A stretch of 64,000 nt of DNA from Alphaproteobacteria bacterium (GCA_040216735.1 JAVJOO010000002.1:1019118-1083117); one strand, 5' to 3'; positions 17,252 to 26,798 are shown, numbered from the stretch's first letter. Notes: generated by a model not told the origin, from the sequence alone. Program-made: numbers and translations.

Positions 17252-17342
17252 ACGGGCGCGCCTCAGCGACGCGTCGTCGCAGCCGAAGGGCCCGTCGATC
17301 GGCGCACGATCCAGCGTTCGTGGCCAGGAGGGCGCTTCGAAG

Positions 17343-17433
17343 GGAGCCTGCTTCGCCCCGGTAGGCTCCATTCTCGGCCAATGGTGGGATTGGGTCACGT
17401 CCTCCCCCGGTAGACCCGATCCCACCGGCCGAG
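17343..17433. repeat. Two consecutive hairpins in the folE/DUF2161 convergent gap
   Basis: The 238-base gap between the folE and DUF2161 stops carries a small hairpin, GGAGCCT (17343-17349) with AGGCTCC (17363-17369). A long one follows: CTCGGCC (17373-17379) plus GGTGGGATTGGGTC (17383-17396) pair with GACCCGATCCCACC (17413-17426) plus GGCCGAG (17427-17433), about 21 pairs with one G-T pair and a 3-base bulge. There is no T run on either strand. A bidirectional terminator or RNA-stability element is possible. I see no gene in the rest of the gap. Confidence 0.6.
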
Positions 17434-17489
17434 AAAATTGTCCGATAGAGCCATTAGCAACCGGGCGCTCCTTCCGCCGCTTTCGGAAA

Positions 17490-18206
17490 TCAACCCCGGT
17501 GGGCGGCAGGTTCCCGGTACAGTTCGGACACGGTCGCGGCAAATGTCTTCAAGGCACGTTCGCCGAGCGGCGAGAGGCCGTAGATGCCGCGCTCGGTTCG
17601 CTCGAACCACCCGTACACGTCGCGCTGGAGTATCCGCGGCGCCGACTCGACGCCCGTCGATTGCCTGAGTGCGCTGGCTTTGATCGGTCCGTATTCTAGG
17701 AGGAAGCTCGCGCATCGGAGTGCGTCCTGCCGGTAGGCCGTCATCACGGGCTGTCCACTGGAGCCGCCGCAATTGGGATCGCCGACCCGCCGTTCGAATT
17801 CACCGAGGAGTCGCCCGCGCTTTCGCTTGTTCTGGCGCGGCGTGTAGGGGCCGGGGTCGAGAAGGACGTCGACCGCGCCGGTGCGCCCGCCGGTTGGGAC
17901 GACGATCAACCCAAGCCCGAGCCGGCGGCACAATGCGACAACGTCGCGCCGGTGACGCTTCCACACGGAAGTCTTTTCCCCGCCGTGTCCGAAGGCGATG
18001 TACACGCTGTCGGTGAGCGCTTGGCGCCGAACGGCCTGGAAGACGAGATGCACGGTGAAGGTCGCTTTGAGTTCGACCACAACGGGATCTTCATCGCCGC
18101 GGACCGCGACGACGTCGCAGTCCACGACTTCGCCCTTCACGCGATACCCTTGGCGCTCAAGGAAAGCCTTGATCGGCGGATAGAGGTCTGTTTCGCGCAG
18201 CGCCAT
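17490..18206 (-). CDS. DUF2161-type PD-(D/E)XK nuclease-fold protein
   Basis: A 238-residue protein from the ATG at 18206 (MALRETDLYPP); an in-frame ATG at 18242 is a weaker choice. The N-terminal half is nuclease-like: VVDCDVVAVRGDEDPVVVELKA gives the D and ExK arrangement of PD-(D/E)XK enzymes. The C-terminal third (FLLEYGPIKASALRQSTGVE onward to GIYGLSPLGERAL) looks like a winged helix for DNA contact. I recall this layout as DUF2161, a putative phosphodiesterase of unknown role. It stands alone, convergent with folE, and no methylase or restriction partner is near. Confidence 0.8.
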   Translation of the reverse strand: MALRETDLYPPIKAFLERQGYRVKGEVVDCDVVAVRGDEDPVVVELKATFTVHLVFQAVRRQALTDSVYIAFGHGGEKTSVWKRHRRDVVALCRRLGLGLIVVPTGGRTGAVDVLLDPGPYTPRQNKRKRGRLLGEFERRVGDPNCGGSSGQPVMTAYRQDALRCASFLLEYGPIKASALRQSTGVESAPRILQRDVYGWFERTERGIYGLSPLGERALKTFAATVSELYREPAAHRG

Positions 18207-18351
18207 CGGTGCCAGAATACCGCGCCAAGACAGACGCCGCATCGTTCAGGTGCGGAACGGCTTGCCGGTTCCGTGCCGCATTTCTTTGGATGGGATTGCG
18301 TTCTACGATGCCGTCGAGGCCATAAACGATCGTAGAAAGACGGTGAGCGAT

Positions 18352-19107
18352 ATGAAGGTTAGGAATGCAACGGCGTTCGTTACGGGCGCCGCGGGCGGGA
18401 TCGGGCAGCAAATCTGCCGTGCCCTGGAGGCGCGCGGCGCCAAGAAGATCTATGGCGCGGATATCCCTGGTGCGAACCTTCAAAGCCTCGGCCCCAATGT
18501 CGAACATGTCTCGCTGGATGTGACCGATGAAGCGGCCGTCGCGCGTGCCGCGAAGCAGGCTGCGGACGTCGACCTTTTGATCAACTCCGCCGGCGTCTTC
18601 GGCCTGTCTGGTCTCATCGCTGCGCCGAATCTAGCGGCGGCGCGCCGTGAGATGGACGTGAACTATTGGGGCGGCCTCATCCTGTGCCGCGCGTTCGCGC
18701 CGGTCCTTGGTGCCAACGGCGGCGGCGCGATCGTCAATGTTCTATCGGAGGCGGCGCGGGTTTGCGTACCGTTTGCCGGCTCGTACTGCGCGTCCAAGTC
18801 CGCCGCCTGGATCATGACCCAGGGCGTGCGTGCCGAGCTGGCCGCCCAGGGCACGCAAGTAATGGCGGCATTTCCGGCGACCACCGACACCCAGATGGTG
18901 GCGACACTCGACATGGACGACAAGCTCGATCCGGCCTTTGTTGCCGGGGCCTTGCTGGATGCGCTGGAGCAGGAGGTCGAGGATATCTCGATCGGCGAGC
19001 ATGCGCTCTACATGGAGCGCTTGATGTTCAGCGACTACAAAGCGCTCGAAAAGGAGTCGGCGGCGATCATGCCCGGCGCGACGGCGGTTGCCGATATGGC
19101 GACCTAG
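18352..19107 (+). CDS. Short-chain dehydrogenase/reductase
   Basis: A 251-residue classical SDR. The NAD(P)-binding motif is VTGAAGGIGQQICRALE (TGxxxGIG), the NSAG motif is LLINSAGVFGLSG, and the catalytic YxxxK is GSYCASKSA. The serine of the triad probably comes from NVLSEAARV. The start at 18352 (MKVRNATAFV) follows GGTGAGCG; longer in-frame starts back to 18250 lack SDR features. The substrate is unknown. It is flanked by the divergent DUF2161 gene and convergent fliG. Confidence 0.88.
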   Translation: MKVRNATAFVTGAAGGIGQQICRALEARGAKKIYGADIPGANLQSLGPNVEHVSLDVTDEAAVARAAKQAADVDLLINSAGVFGLSGLIAAPNLAAARREMDVNYWGGLILCRAFAPVLGANGGGAIVNVLSEAARVCVPFAGSYCASKSAAWIMTQGVRAELAAQGTQVMAAFPATTDTQMVATLDMDDKLDPAFVAGALLDALEQEVEDISIGEHALYMERLMFSDYKALEKESAAIMPGATAVADMAT

Positions 19108-19140
19108 CACGGCCCAAATCGGAGAACCGAGAAGGGCGGC

Positions 19141-20241
19141 CTAGTAAACGAGCTCGTCGCTGCCGCCCTCGTCGGCGATGATGACTTCGCCCTTGTCGGC
19201 AAGCTCCTTGGTCAAGGTCACGATCTTGCCCTGCGATTCGTCGACATCGCGCAGACGGACCGGACCCATCGCTTCCATGTCCTCGCGCAGGATCTTTCCC
19301 GCGCGTTCGGACATGTTGCTCAAAAACAGATCCTTGAGCGAATCCGAGGCGCCCTTGAGTGCCGTCGCGAGATCGCCCTTATCGACGGTGCGCAACAGAA
19401 CCTGCACGCCGTTCGGGTCGAGGCGCACTAGATCCTCGAACGTGAACATCAGCGACTTGATCTTTTCCGCACTGTCCCGGTTACGCTCCTCGAGGGCCGA
19501 CATGAAGCGTCCTTCGGTCGACCGGTCGAAATTGTTGAAGATCTCCGCCATCATTTCGTGACTGTCGCGCTTGGATGTGCGCGCGAGGTTTGCCATGAAC
19601 TCCGTCCGGAGTGTGTCTTCGATTTGGGCGAGGACTTCTTTCTTGACCGGCTCGGCGGTGAGGATCCGCATCACTACTTCGGTCGAGAGTTCCTCGGGCA
19701 ACTCACTCAATACCCGCGCCGCATGGTCCGGTTTGATCTTGCTCATGACCACCGCGATCGTCTGCGGGTACTCGTTCTTCAGGTAGGTCGCCAGGGTTTG
19801 TTCGTTGACGTTGGCCAACTTCTCCCACATCGTCCGACCCGCCGGCCCACGGATGTCTTCCATGATGTCGCCCAGGCGGTCGCCATCGAGGAACTTCGAC
19901 AAAAGCCGTTCGGTACCCTCGAAACTTCCGACCAGCGAGCCGCCGCCAGAAAACGCGTTGACGAAGTCGCGGAACAACTCTTCCACGATGGGCGCGCCGA
20001 TGCTGCCCAATGTGGCCATCGCCGAGGAAATTTCCTTAATTTCCTCGTCGTCCATTTTCTGAAACATTTTGCCGGCGCGGTCTTCGCCGATCGCCATCAA
20101 AATGACGGCGGCCTTCTGCGGTCCCCCCATGCTGCGGAGCGCAAGCCGGGCTTGGGTCCGGTTCTTGGCATCCTTATGGGCACGCGCCTGCTCCTCGGTC
20201 GTGCCGTGCGCAACATCCAGGTCGTCGTCCTGCATCGCCAT
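19141..20241 (-). CDS. fliG: Flagellar motor switch protein FliG
   Basis: FliG links the MS ring to the C ring and carries the torque-generating surface facing MotA. The 366-residue protein shows [40 protein letters not shown] in the middle domain and, in the C-terminal domain, [20 protein letters not shown] with [20 protein letters not shown]. The usual EHPQTIA becomes EYPQTIA. It is isolated from other flagellar structural genes but next to the chemotaxis block transcribed the other way. The 317-base space between it and the next gene holds no further gene that I can see, only a short dyad CCCCTCAATTGGGGG near the start. Confidence 0.95.
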   Translation of the reverse strand: MAMQDDDLDVAHGTTEEQARAHKDAKNRTQARLALRSMGGPQKAAVILMAIGEDRAGKMFQKMDDEEIKEISSAMATLGSIGAPIVEELFRDFVNAFSGGGSLVGSFEGTERLLSKFLDGDRLGDIMEDIRGPAGRTMWEKLANVNEQTLATYLKNEYPQTIAVVMSKIKPDHAARVLSELPEELSTEVVMRILTAEPVKKEVLAQIEDTLRTEFMANLARTSKRDSHEMMAEIFNNFDRSTEGRFMSALEERNRDSAEKIKSLMFTFEDLVRLDPNGVQVLLRTVDKGDLATALKGASDSLKDLFLSNMSERAGKILREDMEAMGPVRLRDVDESQGKIVTLTKELADKGEVIIADEGGSDELVY

Positions 20242-20558
20242 GGGTCAATCCTTGCCCCTCAATTGGGGGCCTTCCGCAATCCTGACCGACACAATGCAAT
20301 ATTTTGTCCAGGTGTGCGCGGGGAAAAACGACCGAAAACAAGGGGTTTGAAGCGGGGACCGCGCGCACCGCCTTGTTTGCGGCGCCGCTACTGCCGAGCA
20401 TTAGGCAAATCCCGCCTATTTTCGAGGCCCTGCGGTTTTTTCTTGAGGATTAGGATGAAATGCGGCGTATTTGATCTTCGATCCGGCGCATCTGGGCCCG
20501 TGACCCGGCGGTGGACCCCAGAATATCCCCAACGGTCGATGGAACGCGCGCGCAGTTC

Positions 20559-21119
20559 ATGTTGAGAAACCTAAATTTTAGCGGCCTGACTTTTCTCATT
20601 GCCGACGGTGCGGACAATTTTCGCAAGATCGCGGCGGGAATCCTGCGGGATTTCGGAGCGACAGAAATCCTCGAATCGCGCGATGGAGACGATGTCTTGG
20701 CGCGTCTGGGCCGCTCCCAAGTGGACATGCTGATGTGCGATGTCTCCCTGCCGGGGATCAACGGTCTGAAGCTGACTAAGAAGATAAGATCGGATGAGAA
20801 CCCGCACCGCTATATCCCAATCGTTATCCTTGGCAGCCATACCCAGTTGGGGATGGTCGAAAAGGCCCGTGACAACGGGGCCAACATGGTCGTGGCTAAG
20901 CCGATTTCGCCGCGATCTTTGTATTCGCGGCTGCTTTGGGCCGCTGAAAATGAGCGGGCCTTCATCGAAAGCGCCAATTACTGCGGGCCAGACCGGCGCT
21001 TCAAGATAGAAGGGTTTCCGACCGGGGTCGGACGCCGGGCCGAAGACAATATCGAAGACGTGGGATCGGGCGATGGGGCCGATCTTTCCCAGGATGAAAT
21101 CGATGCGCTTTTCAAGTAA
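20559..21119 (+). CDS. CheY-like response regulator with FliM-like C-terminal tail
   Basis: A 186-residue protein from the ATG at 20559 (an in-frame start at 20511 is possible). The receiver domain (about 8-125) keeps an acidic pair in LIADGAD (D16), the phosphoacceptor D61 in MLMCDVSLPGINGL and K114 in VVAKPISP. After it comes a roughly 60-residue tail with CGPDRRFKIEGFP, ending DLSQDEIDALFK. That ending is nearly the N-terminal peptide by which FliM recruits phospho-CheY (LSQDEIDALL). The protein may therefore bind phospho-CheY or mimic the switch. It heads the plus-strand chemotaxis series. Confidence 0.82.
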   Translation: MLRNLNFSGLTFLIADGADNFRKIAAGILRDFGATEILESRDGDDVLARLGRSQVDMLMCDVSLPGINGLKLTKKIRSDENPHRYIPIVILGSHTQLGMVEKARDNGANMVVAKPISPRSLYSRLLWAAENERAFIESANYCGPDRRFKIEGFPTGVGRRAEDNIEDVGSGDGADLSQDEIDALFK

Positions 21120-21144
21120 CGGGCGGATTAGGTAGGTCATTCGT

Positions 21145-21660
21145 ATGGACTCCGGTGAAGCACGGAAAATCAAGAAAGTCAGCCGTTTTGCGGTTATGGC
21201 GCGGCGACCGGGTGGGGTTACCCGGGAAAAAGCGGTGGCCCAAGCCGATCGGCGTATTGAGAAGTTGAAGGCTAGGTATCTGGACTGGGTGGCCCGCGAT
21301 CTCATGGCGCTAGAACGGTGCATCGACGCGGTGCATCAACTTGAAGGTGCGCGGCCCGACGACCTAGACGCTGCCTACGCGAAATCCGCCGAGATCCGCG
21401 ACCTCGGCGCGACGTTCGACTTTCCGTTGACGACCGAGGTGGCCGACCGTTTGTGCGAGCTAATCCACCGACTGCGCCACGCGGGGGCCTATAGCTACGA
21501 CGCGCTGCAAACCCATTTGGCGGCACTTCAATTGGTCTGTACCGAGGCTTTTAAGGGGCGTCAGGCGGCGGCGGAAAAGCCGTTGCTGGACGGCTTGAGC
21601 CGCGTCATCGCGAAATATCCGGCCGTTCCGGCCGATTCCGGGTCGGATGGGGCTGCGTAA
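21145..21660 (+). CDS. CheE-like helical protein of the chemotaxis cluster
   Basis: A 171-residue, probably all-helical cytoplasmic protein. A basic N terminus (KIKKVSRFAVMARRPGG) is followed by the segment ADRRIEKLKARYLDWVARD and a helical bundle containing ELIHRLRHAGAYSYDALQTHL. I recall similar proteins beside alphaproteobacterial che genes annotated as CheE. There is a histidine-containing helix (IHRLRHAG), but no convincing Hpt signature (HxxKG), so phosphotransfer is not claimed. It starts 25 bases after the CheY-like gene and precedes the globin-coupled receptor by 156 bases that hold no gene. Confidence 0.6.
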   Translation: MDSGEARKIKKVSRFAVMARRPGGVTREKAVAQADRRIEKLKARYLDWVARDLMALERCIDAVHQLEGARPDDLDAAYAKSAEIRDLGATFDFPLTTEVADRLCELIHRLRHAGAYSYDALQTHLAALQLVCTEAFKGRQAAAEKPLLDGLSRVIAKYPAVPADSGSDGAA

Positions 21661-21816
21661 ACATCCCCATAGAATGCGCAGCCGTACGCATTGGCCCCTA
21701 GCGCCAAAAGACGCATGAATCGGGGGTTGCGGGTTTCCGTTCAGTGGATTTGATGTCCGATGCGCGGAAGGCAATGGGGTGCCTGACCCGACGGACGAAC
21801 GAAGAGAGAACGCAAG

Positions 21817-23373
21817 ATGGACCTATCTGAACGCCTCCGTTTCTATACCATCGACGAGCGGACGAAAAAGGACCTGGCGGATTTCGCGCCCCGCTTAAGC
21901 AAGGCGTTGCCGCCGATTGTCGCGGCGTTCTACGAGCATTTGTCGGCCTACAGCGACCTTATGGCGCTGTTTGACAACGAGGCGGCGATCGAGCGGGCGA
22001 AAAGCGCTCAAATCGCGCACTGGACTCGCGTTTTCTCCGGTAATTTCGATCAGACTTATGCCGAATCCGTCCTCCGGATCGGAAAGACTCACGCGCGGAT
22101 CGGGCTCGAGCCAAGGTGGTATGTCGGTGGTTATGCCGTCTCCCTGGGCCGTTTGGTCGCAGGGGTCGCAAAACAAACCAAGGGCATCTTCTCGGGCGAC
22201 AAGATCGAACGACTTTCTTCGGCCTTGGTCCGGGCCGCGATGCTCGATCTCGAAGTCGTTATCACGATCTACTCCGAAGAGGCCCAAGCGGCCGCGGAAA
22301 AAGCGCAGCAGGCCGCCATCGAACGCGAACAGACCCAAGTCATTGCGGTTTTCGGCGCCGGGCTTGAAGCCCTCTCGCGCGGCGATTTGACCTTCAAGCT
22401 AGACGCGAACATCGCGCCGGCCTACGCTGCGCTGCGGTCCAGCTATCTGGAAACGCAAGATCGCTTGGGCGAAATCGTCGGGCAGATCACCTCGTCGTCC
22501 AACAACGTCGCCAATGCCGCGGGCGAGATCTCACAAGGCACCGACGACCTGTCGGGACGTACCGAACAGCAGGCCGCAAACCTCGAAGAGACGGCGGCGG
22601 CGATGGAAGAAATGACCGCCACCGTCCACAAGAACGCGGAAAACGTGCAAGAGACCAACGCGCTGGTCGATGAAACACGCACCCAGGCCCAGACCGGCGG
22701 CTCCGTCGTGAACGATGCGGTGGTGGCGATGGGGCAAATCGAATCGTCGTCCAAGGAGATCGGTGAAATCGTCAACGTCATCGACGACATCGCGTTCCAG
22801 ACCAACTTACTCGCACTCAATGCCGCGGTTGAAGCGGCACGGGCAGGCGATGCCGGCAAGGGATTTGCCGTCGTTGCGTCGGAGGTGCGCTCGCTGGCAC
22901 AGCGCTCGAGCGAAGCGGCAAAGGAGATCAAGGATCTCATTTCAAAGAGCAACGAACACGTCGGATCCGGTGTGCGATTGGTTAACGAAACAGGCGAATC
23001 GCTCGGTGGGATCATCGAGGGCGTTCAAAAAGTCTCCGAGATCATGGGCAACATTGCCTCGGCGAGTCAGGAGCAAGCCTCCGGTCTGACCGAGGTCAAT
23101 GCGGCGATTTCCCAGATGGACGAAATGACTCAACAGAACGCGGCAATGGTCGAGCAGAGCACGGCGGCGGCGCGTTCCTTGGCCAGCGAAGCCTCGCAAC
23201 TCCTGCAACTCGTGTCGTTCTTCAAGACCGCAGGCGGACAGTTGGGCGGTGTTCCGCGGCCGACAACGTCGGTTCCAAGCCTGTCAAAACCGAAGTCGTC
23301 GACCGTGTCCGCTTCGCCCAAGGGGCGTCCGTCGTCGCGTAAACCCGACGACGATTCTTGGGCTGAGTTTTAG
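21817..23373 (+). CDS. Globin-coupled chemoreceptor (HemAT-like aerotaxis transducer)
   Basis: A 518-residue soluble methyl-accepting chemotaxis protein with no membrane segment. The N-terminal protoglobin domain (about 10-160) has [18 protein letters not shown] and [18 protein letters not shown], where H92 is the likely heme ligand. The C-terminal signalling domain has the hairpin tip [20 protein letters not shown] and [18 protein letters not shown]. The last five residues are SWAEF, which fits the xWxxF tether that recruits CheR and CheB. It should bind oxygen through heme and signal to the CheA/CheW encoded downstream. Confidence 0.93.
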   Translation: MDLSERLRFYTIDERTKKDLADFAPRLSKALPPIVAAFYEHLSAYSDLMALFDNEAAIERAKSAQIAHWTRVFSGNFDQTYAESVLRIGKTHARIGLEPRWYVGGYAVSLGRLVAGVAKQTKGIFSGDKIERLSSALVRAAMLDLEVVITIYSEEAQAAAEKAQQAAIEREQTQVIAVFGAGLEALSRGDLTFKLDANIAPAYAALRSSYLETQDRLGEIVGQITSSSNNVANAAGEISQGTDDLSGRTEQQAANLEETAAAMEEMTATVHKNAENVQETNALVDETRTQAQTGGSVVNDAVVAMGQIESSSKEIGEIVNVIDDIAFQTNLLALNAAVEAARAGDAGKGFAVVASEVRSLAQRSSEAAKEIKDLISKSNEHVGSGVRLVNETGESLGGIIEGVQKVSEIMGNIASASQEQASGLTEVNAAISQMDEMTQQNAAMVEQSTAAARSLASEASQLLQLVSFFKTAGGQLGGVPRPTTSVPSLSKPKSSTVSASPKGRPSSRKPDDDSWAEF

Positions 23374-23384
23374 GCGGGGGCGGT

Positions 23385-23675
23385 ATGGGAGACTTCGTAC
23401 TGAACGAATCGCCAGAGGGCGTGAACCTGAAGCTTCCCGCGGTTCTAGACTTTGCGGCGGCTGAGGCTTTCTTGCAGGTTGCTCGGGAAATCGGCGATCG
23501 TCCGTGCGCAATCGACGCGTCCGAAGTTGCCCGGTTTTCGACGCCTTGCGCCCAAATCTTGGTTGCCCTGCTACGGGCGGGTGCGGGTCGGAAGATCGTG
23601 AATGCTTCGAAAGCCATGAGCGATGCTGTCGGAGACCTTGGGTTGACGGATGAACTAGCGTTGGGAGCCAATTAG
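23385..23675 (+). CDS. STAS-domain protein of the chemotaxis operon
   Basis: A 96-residue stand-alone STAS domain. KLPAVLDFAAAEAFLQVA is strand 2 and helix 1, and IDASEVARFSTPCAQILVALL is the DxS loop plus the helix where anti-anti-sigma proteins carry a phosphorylatable serine (here S or T in RFSTP). Single STAS proteins next to cheY-cheA are common in alphaproteobacteria, where their role is not settled. It starts 12 bases after the receptor gene and ends 3 bases before cheY, so it belongs to the operon. Confidence 0.82.
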   Translation: MGDFVLNESPEGVNLKLPAVLDFAAAEAFLQVAREIGDRPCAIDASEVARFSTPCAQILVALLRAGAGRKIVNASKAMSDAVGDLGLTDELALGAN

Positions 23676-23677
23676 CG

Positions 23678-24046
23678 ATGGCAAAATGCGTACTCACGGT
23701 AGACGACTCGAAGACAATTCGAGATATGCTTAAGTTCACGTTGGCGGGGGCAGGTTTTCAGGTCCACCAGGCCGAAGACGGGGTCGACGGCCTACGAGCC
23801 CTTAAGGCGGCCGGAACTGTCGACGTCATCATCACCGATATCAACATGCCGAATATGGACGGGTTCGAGTTCATCGAAAACGTCCGACGCGACGCGGCAT
23901 ACAAATCGACGCCGATCCTCGTTCTCACCACGGAAAGCGGTGCCGACAAAAAGACCCGCGCGCGCGCGGCGGGCGCGACGGGGTGGATTGTCAAGCCGTT
24001 CGATCCGCAAAAATTGCTCGACGTTATCCGTAAAGTTTCCCCTTAG
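23678..24046 (+). CDS. cheY: Chemotaxis response regulator CheY
   Basis: A 122-residue single receiver domain. D9 and D10 (TVDDSK) bind magnesium, D54 in IITDINMPNMDGF is the phosphoacceptor, the switch threonine is in LVLTTES and the lysine is in WIVKPFDP. It should take phosphate from CheA, encoded 23 bases downstream, and either bind the flagellar switch or act as a phosphate sink. A second cheY lies after cheB, and no cheZ is seen. Confidence 0.93.
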   Translation: MAKCVLTVDDSKTIRDMLKFTLAGAGFQVHQAEDGVDGLRALKAAGTVDVIITDINMPNMDGFEFIENVRRDAAYKSTPILVLTTESGADKKTRARAAGATGWIVKPFDPQKLLDVIRKVSP

Positions 24047-24069
24047 TCTGGCGAGCAACGACACAGACC

Positions 24070-26262
24070 ATGGCCGATTTAAGCGAATTCAAAGCGACTT
24101 TCTTCCTCGAGTGTAAAGAGCTCTTGGAGGATATGGAGTCGGGCCTCATGGCGATGGACGCCGGCGAGCCCGCGACCGATCATATCGACGCCATTTTTCG
24201 CGCGGTCCATTCGGTCAAGGGCGGTGCCGGGGCATTCGGGTTTGAGGAACTCGTTGAGTTCGCCCACATTTTTGAGACTGTCCTCGACAGAATTCGGCAG
24301 GGCGTCGTTCCGGCCGACGAACCTGTCGTCGAACTTCTGCTGCGTTCGGGCGACATTCTGGCCGATTTCATGGGAAAGGCCGAAGCGGAGGAACCCGTCC
24401 CCGATGGATTTGGGGCCGAAGCGCGGGCCGAACTGCATGCTTTGGAATCCGGTGCCAGTGGGCAGGGCGGCGATGAGGGCGATGCCGCACCCGAGGAATT
24501 TGACGATTTGGAATTCACGCCCATCGCAACGTCCGACGAAGACGACGAGGGGATGGAAGATTTCGACGGCATCGCCTTTAACCCGATCACGGCGCAGGAA
24601 ATGGGGCACGAGATCCCCAACGGGACCGAGTTCAAGATCGAGTTTGCGCCCCGACCGGAGCTATACCGCAGGTCGAACGAACCGCTTCTATTGTTCCGGG
24701 ATCTGAAGCGGCTCGGCAACCTAACGATTCGAGCCGATTTGTCGAAGATCCCAAACCTTGATCAGATGTTCGCCGATGGCGGATATCTGTCTTGGACGAT
24801 ACGGCTCGAGACCGACGCGCCGATCGATGCGATCCATGAGGTTTTCGAGTTTGTCGAGGACGACTGCGACCTAAAGATCGTCAAGCTTGGCGCGGGTGAC
24901 GATGCGGTTCCGCCCGAAGCGGCACGAGATTTGGTGCCGCCAACGGGTGCCGCGCCGGCGAAGCCGGAAGTGCAGAAGCCAGCACCCGCTGCGACCGCTG
25001 CCAAGACTCCAAAGCCCACGGAGCCGGCCGCCAAGAAAGAAGCGAAAAAAGACGAAGGGCCGGCAGCGCCGACGACCATCCGCGTCGATTTGGATCGTGT
25101 CGATCGGGTCGTCGATATGGTTGGCGAACTGGTGATCACGCAGGCGATGCTGCGACAAACCGTCGGAGAACTGCCTCCGGACGGCACCTACACAGAGCTG
25201 TGGCGCGGCCTGGAAGAGTTGTTCCATATCAGCCGCGAGTTGCAAGAGAGCGTGATGGCGATCCGTGCGCAACCCGTTGGTTCGGTCTTCCAGCGGATGC
25301 CGCGTTTGGTCCGCGAACTATCGGCGCAAACCGGTAAGAAAGTGCGCCTGGTGATGCAGGGCGAAGGCACCGAAGTCGATAAGACCGTGACTGAACGTTT
25401 GTCCGACCCTCTAACCCACATGATCCGAAACGCCCTCGACCATGGCATCGAAACGCCCGACGAACGGACTGCGGCGGGCAAACCCGCGGAGGGTGTCGTG
25501 CGCCTTTCCGCGGAACACAAAGGCGGTCGAATCGTGATTGAGCTATCCGACGATGGGCGCGGAATAAATCGCGAGCGGGTTAAGGAAAAGGCGTTGGAGA
25601 AAGGCTTGATTCAGCCCGATGCAATCCTGAGCGACGAAGAAATTGACACCCTCATTTTTGCGCCAGGGTTTTCCACGGCCTCGACTGTATCGAACCTATC
25701 TGGGCGTGGTGTAGGCATGGACGTGGTCAAGCGTAACGTTCAAGACCTAGGTGGCAGAATCGGAATCAAATCCGCCCCCGGAAAAGGGTCCTCGATCACA
25801 CTGACGCTCCCTCTGACGCTCGCGGTGATGGACGGCATGGTGGTGTCGCTTGGTTCGGAAACCTACATCATGCCGATCGCAAATATCGTCGAGTGTCTTC
25901 GACCGCAGAAGGGAGATATTCAGAGGGCCGGCGATGGTGGCGATGTCCTCCTATTGCGTGGCGAAATCGTGCCGGTTCTCCGTTTGGGCACATACTTTAA
26001 GGTGTCCGACGCACGTTCCGACCTGCGCGATGGCGTCGTGGTTGTGGTCGAAGTAGAGGGCGGCGCGAAGCTTGGGTTGGCTGTGGACGAACTGCTCGGT
26101 CAGCAACAGGTGGTCATCAAAAGCATTGAAGAAAACTACGGACAAATCGATGGCGTCGGCGCTGCGACGATCCTTGGAAACGGACAGGTTGCGCTCATTC
26201 TCGATGTTGATGCCTTTGGCCGGCTCGACCGGCCGGGCGGTCAATCGAGCCAGTTGAATTAG
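24070..26262 (+). CDS. cheA: Chemotaxis histidine kinase CheA
   Basis: A 730-residue kinase with the standard domains. The P1 Hpt domain has H47 in VHSVKGGAGAFGF. A P2-like domain lies at about 195-285 (DLKRLGNLTIRADLSKIPNL and DGGYLSWTIRL), followed by an Ala/Pro/Lys-rich linker (about 290-335). P3 dimerisation includes DRVVDMVGELVITQAMLRQ. The P4 ATPase has IRNALDHGIETPDER, DDGRGINRE and GRGVGMDVVKRNV, and P5, the CheW-like domain, ends the protein. An acidic stretch rich in D and E follows P1. All catalytic boxes are intact. CheW starts 13 bases downstream. Confidence 0.96.
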   Translation: MADLSEFKATFFLECKELLEDMESGLMAMDAGEPATDHIDAIFRAVHSVKGGAGAFGFEELVEFAHIFETVLDRIRQGVVPADEPVVELLLRSGDILADFMGKAEAEEPVPDGFGAEARAELHALESGASGQGGDEGDAAPEEFDDLEFTPIATSDEDDEGMEDFDGIAFNPITAQEMGHEIPNGTEFKIEFAPRPELYRRSNEPLLLFRDLKRLGNLTIRADLSKIPNLDQMFADGGYLSWTIRLETDAPIDAIHEVFEFVEDDCDLKIVKLGAGDDAVPPEAARDLVPPTGAAPAKPEVQKPAPAATAAKTPKPTEPAAKKEAKKDEGPAAPTTIRVDLDRVDRVVDMVGELVITQAMLRQTVGELPPDGTYTELWRGLEELFHISRELQESVMAIRAQPVGSVFQRMPRLVRELSAQTGKKVRLVMQGEGTEVDKTVTERLSDPLTHMIRNALDHGIETPDERTAAGKPAEGVVRLSAEHKGGRIVIELSDDGRGINRERVKEKALEKGLIQPDAILSDEEIDTLIFAPGFSTASTVSNLSGRGVGMDVVKRNVQDLGGRIGIKSAPGKGSSITLTLPLTLAVMDGMVVSLGSETYIMPIANIVECLRPQKGDIQRAGDGGDVLLLRGEIVPVLRLGTYFKVSDARSDLRDGVVVVVEVEGGAKLGLAVDELLGQQQVVIKSIEENYGQIDGVGAATILGNGQVALILDVDAFGRLDRPGGQSSQLN

Positions 26263-26275
26263 GTTGGAAAAGCCA

Positions 26276-26791
26276 ATGGCTGACACTTCGCAGGTTCAAG
26301 GAAACGATGCGGCGCAACCCGATGCCGAGGACGCGCCTGGCCATCAATACATCGCGTTCGAGATCGGCGACCGGGAATTCGGCGTCGATATTATGGCCGT
26401 TCGAGAGATCAGGGGATGGTCGAGGGCGACAAAAATACCAAACTCACCCAGGGAAATACTCGGGGTCGTCAATCTTCGCGGCGCGATCATCCCGATCCTC
26501 GACTTAAGGGCGTGTTTCGGCGAAGAGCTTACCAAAGTGGAAAAGTCGCACGTTGTTATCATCGTGCTAATCGGCAAGCGCGTCGCCGGAATTCTCGTCG
26601 ATGCGGTTTCCGACATCTTGAGCGTGCGCCACGCAGACGTTCAGCCGATCCCCGAGGTCGACCGGCGCGGGAGTGACGCGATGGTCAGCGAGGTTATCGT
26701 GATCGACAAGAGGTTGGTCGGCGTTCTGTCGCTCGAACGACTGATGTCGCAGTCCAAGTTGGCGGCCGCCGGCGCGGCTTTCGGAGGCTAG
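26276..26791 (+). CDS. cheW: Chemotaxis coupling protein CheW
   Basis: CheW bridges receptors and CheA in the array. The 171-residue protein has the CheW fold: QYIAFEIGDREFGVDIMAVR, NSPREILGVVNLRGAIIPIL and GILVDAVSDILSV. I chose the ATG at 26276, preceded by a GGAAAAG site. The extra N-terminal 20 residues are disordered. cheR follows after 7 bases. Confidence 0.95.
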   Translation: MADTSQVQGNDAAQPDAEDAPGHQYIAFEIGDREFGVDIMAVREIRGWSRATKIPNSPREILGVVNLRGAIIPILDLRACFGEELTKVEKSHVVIIVLIGKRVAGILVDAVSDILSVRHADVQPIPEVDRRGSDAMVSEVIVIDKRLVGVLSLERLMSQSKLAAAGAAFGG

Positions 26792-26798
26792 TAGAGTC

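Noticed and set aside
19558-20565. A 335-residue plus-strand frame opposite fliG
   Set aside because: It is a shadow of fliG, and its composition lacks any family motif.
21145-21660. Calling the CheE-like protein an Hpt phosphotransferase
   Set aside because: The HxxKG-type motif around a histidine is not present, so the helical nature alone is not enough.
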